Made by a program: the position numbers and the translations under genes
Assembly (NCBI RefSeq): GCF_044464525.1
Contig: NZ_JBIQLE010000018.1
Span: 1 to 64,000, forward strand
Source of the DNA: Pusillimonas sp044464525
Lineage (GTDB): Bacteria; Pseudomonadota; Gammaproteobacteria; Burkholderiales; Burkholderiaceae_B
Length of the DNA stretch: 64,000 bases
Direction: 5' to 3'
Shown: in pieces, positions 59,843-64,000 of the stretch
Layout: every line of letters begins with the position of its first letter
How positions within the stretch are numbered: position 1 is the stretch's first letter
The notes under the pieces: model-generated
Told to the model about the DNA's origin: nothing
The model's input: the letters and a program-made list of their open reading frames with translations, nothing else
Databases searched by the model: none

Positions 59843-61678
59843 CTACAACTGCGCGCTTAAGCGCGTCTGATGGCTGGCAAGTTCGGCAGGCAGGCGGTCA
59901 TGCAGTTTCTCGAAGAGCTCGGCGTGCAGCTGGAGTTCTTTGCGCCAAGCATCGGTGTCTATTGCCGTGATGGCGTCGAACTGCTCGTTGCTGAAATCGA
60001 GGCCATCCCAGTTGAGATCGTGATAGCGCGGCGATATGCCAAAGAGGTTTTCTTCGCCCTGGGCCGCACCTTGAATGCGCTTGAGCATCCACTTGAGCAC
60101 ACGCATGTTCTCGCCAAAACCGGGCCAGATGAACTTGCCGTCGGCATCGGTTTGGAACCAGTTGACGCAATATATGCGCGGCGGCGTTGCGCCCATTTTC
60201 TCGAGCCGCTTGCCCAGTTCGAGCCAGTGATTAAAGTACGAGCCCATGTTGTAGCCGCAAAACGGCAGCATGGCGAACGGGTCGCGCCGCACCACTCCTT
60301 GCTTGCCCGCCGCCGCCGCGGTGGTTTCGGAACCCATGGTGGCGGCCATGTAAACGCCTTCGACCCAGTTGCGGGCCTCGGTAACCAAAGGCACGGTGTC
60401 AGAGCGCCGGCCGCCGAAAATGAAGGCGTCTATGGGCACGCCCGCAGGGTTGTCCCAATCGGGGTCGATGACGGGATTCTGGTCGGCAGCCACGGTGAAG
60501 CGCGCATTGGGGTGAGCCGCCTTGCGGCCCGAGTCGGGAGTCCAGTCGTTGCCCTGCCAGTCGATGCAGTGTGCGGGGGCGGGGCCCATGCCCTCCCACC
60601 ACACATCACCGTCGTCGGTCAGCGCCACGTTGGTGAACAACACGTTCTCGCGCAGCGAGGCCATGCAGTTGTAGTTGGTCTTGTCATTGGTGCCAGGCGC
60701 CACGCCAAAATAGCCCGCCTCCGGGTTGATGGCGTACAGGCGGCCATCTTGGCCGGGCTTGATCCAGGCGATGTCGTCACCGATGGTGGTGACCTTCCAG
60801 CCCGACAGCTTTGCGGGTGGAATAAGCATGGCGAAGTTGGTTTTGCCGCAGGCCGACGGAAACGCCGCAGCCACGTGCATCTTCTTACCCTGCGGCGATG
60901 TAACGCCCAGAATCAACATATGCTCGGCCATCCAGCCCTCATCACGCCCCATGTTCGACGCGATTCGCAGGGCAAAGCACTTTTTACCCAGCAGGGCATT
61001 ACCGCCGTAGCCCGAGCCAAACGACCATATCTCGCGCGTTTCCGGATAATGCACGATGTACTTGGTGTCATTGCACGGCCAGGCAACGTCTTTTTGCCCC
61101 GGCTCTAAGGGCATGCCTACCGAATGCACACAGGGCACAAAGGCGCCTTCCGGGCCAAGCACATCGAATACCTTGCGGCCCATGCGGGTCATGATGCGCA
61201 TATTGGCCACGACATAAGGCGAGTCGGTAAGCTCGACCCCTATGTGGGCAATGGGCGAACCCAAGGGCCCCATCGAGAACGGAATCACATACATGGTGCG
61301 TCCGCGCATGCAGCCGGCAAAAAGCCCATCAAGCGTCTGGCGCATTTCGGCGGGGTCGACCCAATGGTTGGTCGGGCCGGCGTCTTCTTCTTTGTTGGAA
61401 CAGATGAAGGTGCGGTCTTCGACACGGGCCACGTCCGACGGATCAGACCAAGCCAGATACGAATTTGGACGCTTGTCGGGGTTTAGCCGGCGAAGGGTGC
61501 CCGCTTTTACCAGCATATCGCACAAGCGGTCGTATTCCTCTCGGGAACCATCGCACCACTCTATACGGTCGGGTTGGGTCAACTCTGCGATCCGGCCTAC
61601 CCACTGTTTCAGGGCGGCATGCCTGACCCACTCAGGCGCGTTGACGTTGGAGGCGGGTTCGGGCACTGCGGCGTTCAT
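59843..61678 (-). CDS. pckG: Phosphoenolpyruvate carboxykinase (GTP)
   Basis: 611 residues, the usual length for the GTP type. The kinase-1a P-loop is AFPSACGKTNFAML, and GDDIAWIKPGQDGRLYAINPEAG, FGGRRSDTVPLV and VRRDPFAMLPFCGYNMG are conserved landmarks. ATG at 61678 has AAGGAG upstream. The enzyme converts oxaloacetate to PEP for gluconeogenesis when growing on organic or aromatic acids, in keeping with the rest of the window. Cytoplasmic. Confidence 0.95.
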   Translation of the reverse strand: MNAAVPEPASNVNAPEWVRHAALKQWVGRIAELTQPDRIEWCDGSREEYDRLCDMLVKAGTLRRLNPDKRPNSYLAWSDPSDVARVEDRTFICSNKEEDAGPTNHWVDPAEMRQTLDGLFAGCMRGRTMYVIPFSMGPLGSPIAHIGVELTDSPYVVANMRIMTRMGRKVFDVLGPEGAFVPCVHSVGMPLEPGQKDVAWPCNDTKYIVHYPETREIWSFGSGYGGNALLGKKCFALRIASNMGRDEGWMAEHMLILGVTSPQGKKMHVAAAFPSACGKTNFAMLIPPAKLSGWKVTTIGDDIAWIKPGQDGRLYAINPEAGYFGVAPGTNDKTNYNCMASLRENVLFTNVALTDDGDVWWEGMGPAPAHCIDWQGNDWTPDSGRKAAHPNARFTVAADQNPVIDPDWDNPAGVPIDAFIFGGRRSDTVPLVTEARNWVEGVYMAATMGSETTAAAAGKQGVVRRDPFAMLPFCGYNMGSYFNHWLELGKRLEKMGATPPRIYCVNWFQTDADGKFIWPGFGENMRVLKWMLKRIQGAAQGEENLFGISPRYHDLNWDGLDFSNEQFDAITAIDTDAWRKELQLHAELFEKLHDRLPAELASHQTRLSAQL

Positions 61679-61798
61679 ATACTGTTCTCCTTGATGGGGC
61701 TCCGAAACTGGGGCCCGCTGTCTCTTTATATATCCACCCGCATTAATGTTAAAGCCCGGCGGGAATACAAAACGAATCTGTCGTTACAGAGATTTGGC

Positions 61799-62182
61799 TT
61801 AGGACGGGATGACGGTGGAGGCCCAAGACGCAAGAAGCCAGCGTCCGTCGCGCTCTATCCATACAGACTGAAAAAGATTGTTGAGATTTTTTTTGCCGCC
61901 CTGGGTCTCGATTTGCATGATGACATGGCCATGCATGACGGCCACTGGGCCATACAGCCGAACCTGTGCGTCTTGACGCTTAACGGCCAAATAACGCGAG
62001 CGCCCCTCTTGCAGCGTGGCCAGATATTGTTCTTTATTCTCGACTGCCGCCGACGAATGCGTGTAGACCACGTCATCGGCAAGCATGCCGGCCAGTGCGT
62101 CTAGATCATGGGCCAACATGGCCCGGCATCGCTCGTCGTCCGCCTCGAAAAGGCGGCGCTCGGCATCTGGCTGGTTATTCAC
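61799..62182 (-). CDS. SnoaL/DUF4440-type NTF2-fold protein
   Basis: 127 residues from a GTG at 62182, with GGAGACAAAAGC before it; the ATG further upstream lacks a site. AERRLFEADDERCRAMLAHDLDALAGMLADDVVYTHS starts an NTF2-like fold (DUF4440), with later GHVIMQIETQGGKKNLNNLFQSVWIERDGRWLLASW as the sheet half (quoted in parts). Such proteins are small-ligand-binding or ketosteroid-isomerase-like with unknown role. Located between pckG and the amidotransferase gene on the same strand. Confidence 0.78.
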   Translation of the reverse strand: MNNQPDAERRLFEADDERCRAMLAHDLDALAGMLADDVVYTHSSAAVENKEQYLATLQEGRSRYLAVKRQDAQVRLYGPVAVMHGHVIMQIETQGGKKNLNNLFQSVWIERDGRWLLASWASTVIPS

Positions 62183-62320
62183 GCTTTTGTCTCCGTTGAA
62201 AGCCCACGTTACCGACGCTAATCGCGCCAAGTGCATCAAAGGGAGGCATTTGCCGCCCTTTGATCTCGACAGGCCCTAAAGATACTGCGATACCGGCCAG
62301 ATTGCCAGCGCAAGCGACGG

Positions 62321-63031
62321 CTACTTCAAACTTTTGACCCAGCGCGCATAGGCGGTGCGCATCATTTCATGCATGGCGGCCGTGCGTTCGTCGAGCCTGG
62401 CCTCGATCTCTTGGCGGGTGTTCACGGCGGAAGCGCCCTTGGCCAACTCGCGATCCAATACCTTGCCGTTGGCACGCATGTACACCTCCACCAGCTCGGG
62501 GGTCATTTCAAGGTGGAACTGCATGCCCAGGTGACGGTCATCCAGCACGAAAGCCTGGTTGGGATACAAGGCGCTGGCCGCAAGGCGAACAGCGCCCTCG
62601 GGCAGACTGAAAGCATCGCCATGCCACTGGAAGATCTCGTCGGCGCCTTGGCCAAACCACTCTTGGGTCTGGGGCACGGGTTCGTACTTTACTTGCTGCC
62701 AGCCGATCTCCATGGCCGGGCCGCGCTCGACCTTTGCGCCGAACGCCGCCGCCATCACCTGGCTGCCCAGGCAATGTCCCGCCACGGGGATGCCCCGCTG
62801 CCGCGCCTTCTCGACAAGCCGAATTTCGTCCTGGATCCAGTCCAGGCCGTCGTTAACGCCCATGGAGCCTCCCATGAGGATGATGCCGCTGAAATTGGAC
62901 GGATCATCGGGAATCGGGGCGCCGTCCATAACCGGCACCACCACCCAGGGGACCCCCAGCTCATTCAAGATCGTTACGACGGCTCCGGGTTGGCCGACGT
63001 GAGTATGCTGGAAAATCGCGATGGGTTTCAT
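62321..63031 (-). CDS. Class I glutamine amidotransferase-like protein
   Basis: 236 residues from the ATG at 63031 (AGGAGA about 10 bp before). The triad is Cys87 in AGHCLGSQ, His173 and Glu175 in QFHLEMTPE; MGGSMGVNDGLDWI forms the oxyanion strand. The family includes GMP-synthase-like amidotransferases and PuuD-like gamma-glutamyl hydrolases. It neighbours a PuuA-like glutamine synthetase gene on the same strand, which suggests the second role (cleaving gamma-glutamyl amides), but the sequence type is closer to the GMP-synthase-like group. Exact substrate not set. Confidence 0.82.
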   Translation of the reverse strand: MKPIAIFQHTHVGQPGAVVTILNELGVPWVVVPVMDGAPIPDDPSNFSGIILMGGSMGVNDGLDWIQDEIRLVEKARQRGIPVAGHCLGSQVMAAAFGAKVERGPAMEIGWQQVKYEPVPQTQEWFGQGADEIFQWHGDAFSLPEGAVRLAASALYPNQAFVLDDRHLGMQFHLEMTPELVEVYMRANGKVLDRELAKGASAVNTRQEIEARLDERTAAMHEMMRTAYARWVKSLK

Positions 63032-63214
63032 TGAGCGAAAATCTCCTTGGCGACGACGCGCCGAAAAAAACCAAGTGGATGGCCGGCAAAACCCGCCGGC
63101 ATGGAACACCGTACAGCGAGCACAACATATCTGCGTTCAGTCGCTGTTCGGCCGGAAGCACCGGAAAGGCTCACGCCTTTCGCAGCGGCATAAGCCGCGC
63201 TGGTGTCGTACCCG

Positions 63215-64000
63215 CTAATAGAGCGTGAAGTACTCGCGCTGCTCCCATTCAGTAACCGCCTGATTGAACCGGGCCAGCTCCGCCTCTTTGACGTGACAGT
63301 AAAAATTGACGAACTGCGGCGTAAGCTGCTGGCACAGGTACTCGTCCTGCTTAAGCGCGTGCAACGCATCCGGCAGCGATCGGGGCAAAGGCGCGGTTGT
63401 GTCTTCGTAGGGCTCGTCGGCACTGGGGCAAGGCTTGAGCTTGCGCTTGATGCCATCCAACCCCGAAAACACCTGCGAGGCCATATATAGATAAGGGTTG
63501 GCCAGAGGTTCGCCGACCCGGTTCTCGATACGGGTCGCCGCCTGGCCCACCCCGCCCAGCACCCGCAGCATGGCGCCGCGGTTATCGCGCCCCCAGCTTG
63601 CCCGGTCGGGCGCCAGCGACAACGAACGATATCGGCGATAGCCATTGATGGTGGGCGTCGACAAAGGCGCCGCGCCCACGGCATGCTCGAGCAGCCCGGC
63701 CAGATACTGGTACCCCAGCTCGGACAGTTCGGTCCCTTCTTGCTCTGGGATGAACAAATTGCGGCCCGTGGCAAGATCGCACAGCGACTGGTGCAGGTGC
63801 CAGCCGCTGGACATCACGCTGGGGACGCGAGGCCGGCACATGAAGGTGGCATGGTAGCCGTGGCGATGGCATACCTGCTTGATGGCGCTGCGTACCAGCA
63901 CCATGGCGTCAGCGGCCATCATGCCCGGCATGGGTCCAAAAGTAAGTTCGAACTGGCTGGGCCCGAACTCGATCTCCATCGAATGAACCGGAAGCTGCAA
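63215..64000 (-). CDS. Glutamine synthetase family protein, PuuA-like (partial, N-terminus beyond window)
   Basis: The last 261 residues of a glutamine-synthetase-type protein; the frame is still open at the right edge (first codon TTG = Leu), so the start lies outside. VHSMEIEFGPSQFELTFGPM and HATFMCRPRVPSVMSSGWHLHQSL are the catalytic glutamate and ATP/metal-binding histidine regions; TINGYRRYRS and NRGAMLRVLG follow as in gamma-glutamylpolyamine/-amide synthetases (PuuA, GlnA3 types, PF00120). These ligate glutamate to an amine. Together with the adjacent amidotransferase it may be part of polyamine or amine catabolism; canonical GlnA is less likely because of sequence and context. Confidence 0.85.
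   Translation of the reverse strand: MQLPVHSMEIEFGPSQFELTFGPMPGMMAADAMVLVRSAIKQVCHRHGYHATFMCRPRVPSVMSSGWHLHQSLCDLATGRNLFIPEQEGTELSELGYQYLAGLLEHAVGAAPLSTPTINGYRRYRSLSLAPDRASWGRDNRGAMLRVLGGVGQAATRIENRVGEPLANPYLYMASQVFSGLDGIKRKLKPCPSADEPYEDTTAPLPRSLPDALHALKQDEYLCQQLTPQFVNFYCHVKEAELARFNQAVTEWEQREYFTLY

Noticed and set aside
59870..61108. 412-residue open frame on the plus strand
   Set aside because: Antisense to pckG, whose motifs are intact; the long frame results from the high GC content.
63164..63198. Terminator after the glutamine-synthetase-like gene
   Set aside because: Two short stem-loops (GAAAGGC-TCAC-GCCTTTC and GCGGC-ATAA-GCCGC) exist but no T-run follows in the direction of transcription.
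1..64000. tRNA, rRNA, prophage or integron genes
   Set aside because: No tRNA cloverleaf, rRNA segment, integrase, transposase or phage structural gene was recognised anywhere in the window by eye; a covariance-model scan would be the decisive check.

Overview
The window is a stretch of a betaproteobacterial chromosome, most likely Alcaligenaceae (Bordetella, Achromobacter or Pusillimonas relatives). The reasons are the high GC content, a Bug/TctC-type solute receptor, YaeQ, a GTP-type PEP carboxykinase, and many single-unit operons for aromatic and organic-acid catabolism. The family assignment is an inference from gene content; there is no rRNA, tRNA or housekeeping marker here to test it. 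I saw no insertion sequence, phage gene or CRISPR array.

Region 1 (1-5.1 kb) looks accessory: a ParDE-type toxin-antitoxin pair cut by the left edge, a large SF1 Upf1-like helicase with a coiled-coil insertion, and a VapBC pair with a clear promoter and operator. Region 2 (5.2-13.1 kb) holds small housekeeping or hypothetical genes: an O-methyltransferase, a YkgJ-type Cys-cluster protein, an exported protein with a Sel1-repeat lipoprotein, a methyltransferase, YjdM, a sirtuin, an isolated gentisate 1,2-dioxygenase and YaeQ. Region 3 (13.1-18 kb) has a NicX-like 2,5-dihydroxypyridine dioxygenase paired with an alpha/beta hydrolase, then azlC-azlD-MATE transport genes.

Region 4 (18-27.8 kb) is a seven-gene minus-strand operon: cytoplasmic sulfatase, periplasmic binding protein, ABC ATPase, two permeases, VanA-like Rieske oxygenase and an SBF-family transporter. 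A divergent LysR regulator faces it, and an HpaB-like flavin monooxygenase lies beyond. It reads as a pathway that imports an aromatic sulfate ester or sulfonate, removes sulfate and oxidises the ring or a side group. The substrate is unknown.

Region 5 (28-37 kb) is a surface/secreted region: a 704-residue proline-rich lipoprotein, an aldehyde dehydrogenase, and two tandem kexin-like S8 protease lipoproteins. The first protease is followed by a small exported protein placed like the external chaperone of the Aeromonas ASP protease. The second is followed by a truncated, frameshifted remnant of the same chaperone gene, so a protease-chaperone module was duplicated and one chaperone was lost.

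Region 6 (37-53 kb): an Lrp-type regulator with a probable CTG start divergent from a MetC-like lyase, an acyltransferase, a beta-oxidation-like cluster (3-hydroxyacyl-CoA dehydrogenase, crotonase, acyl-CoA dehydrogenase) with an orphan LivJ-type binding protein, a Bug receptor, an FAD-Rieske oxidoreductase with a stress-type SDR, and a ggt-gltJKL unit that lacks its own binding protein. Region 7 (53-64 kb): a second orphan LivJ-type receptor, a SnoaL-like/MarR/FAD-monooxygenase/maleylacetate reductase cluster for a phenolic compound with no ring-cleavage gene present, pckG, and at the right edge a class I amidotransferase and a PuuA-like glutamine synthetase homologue.
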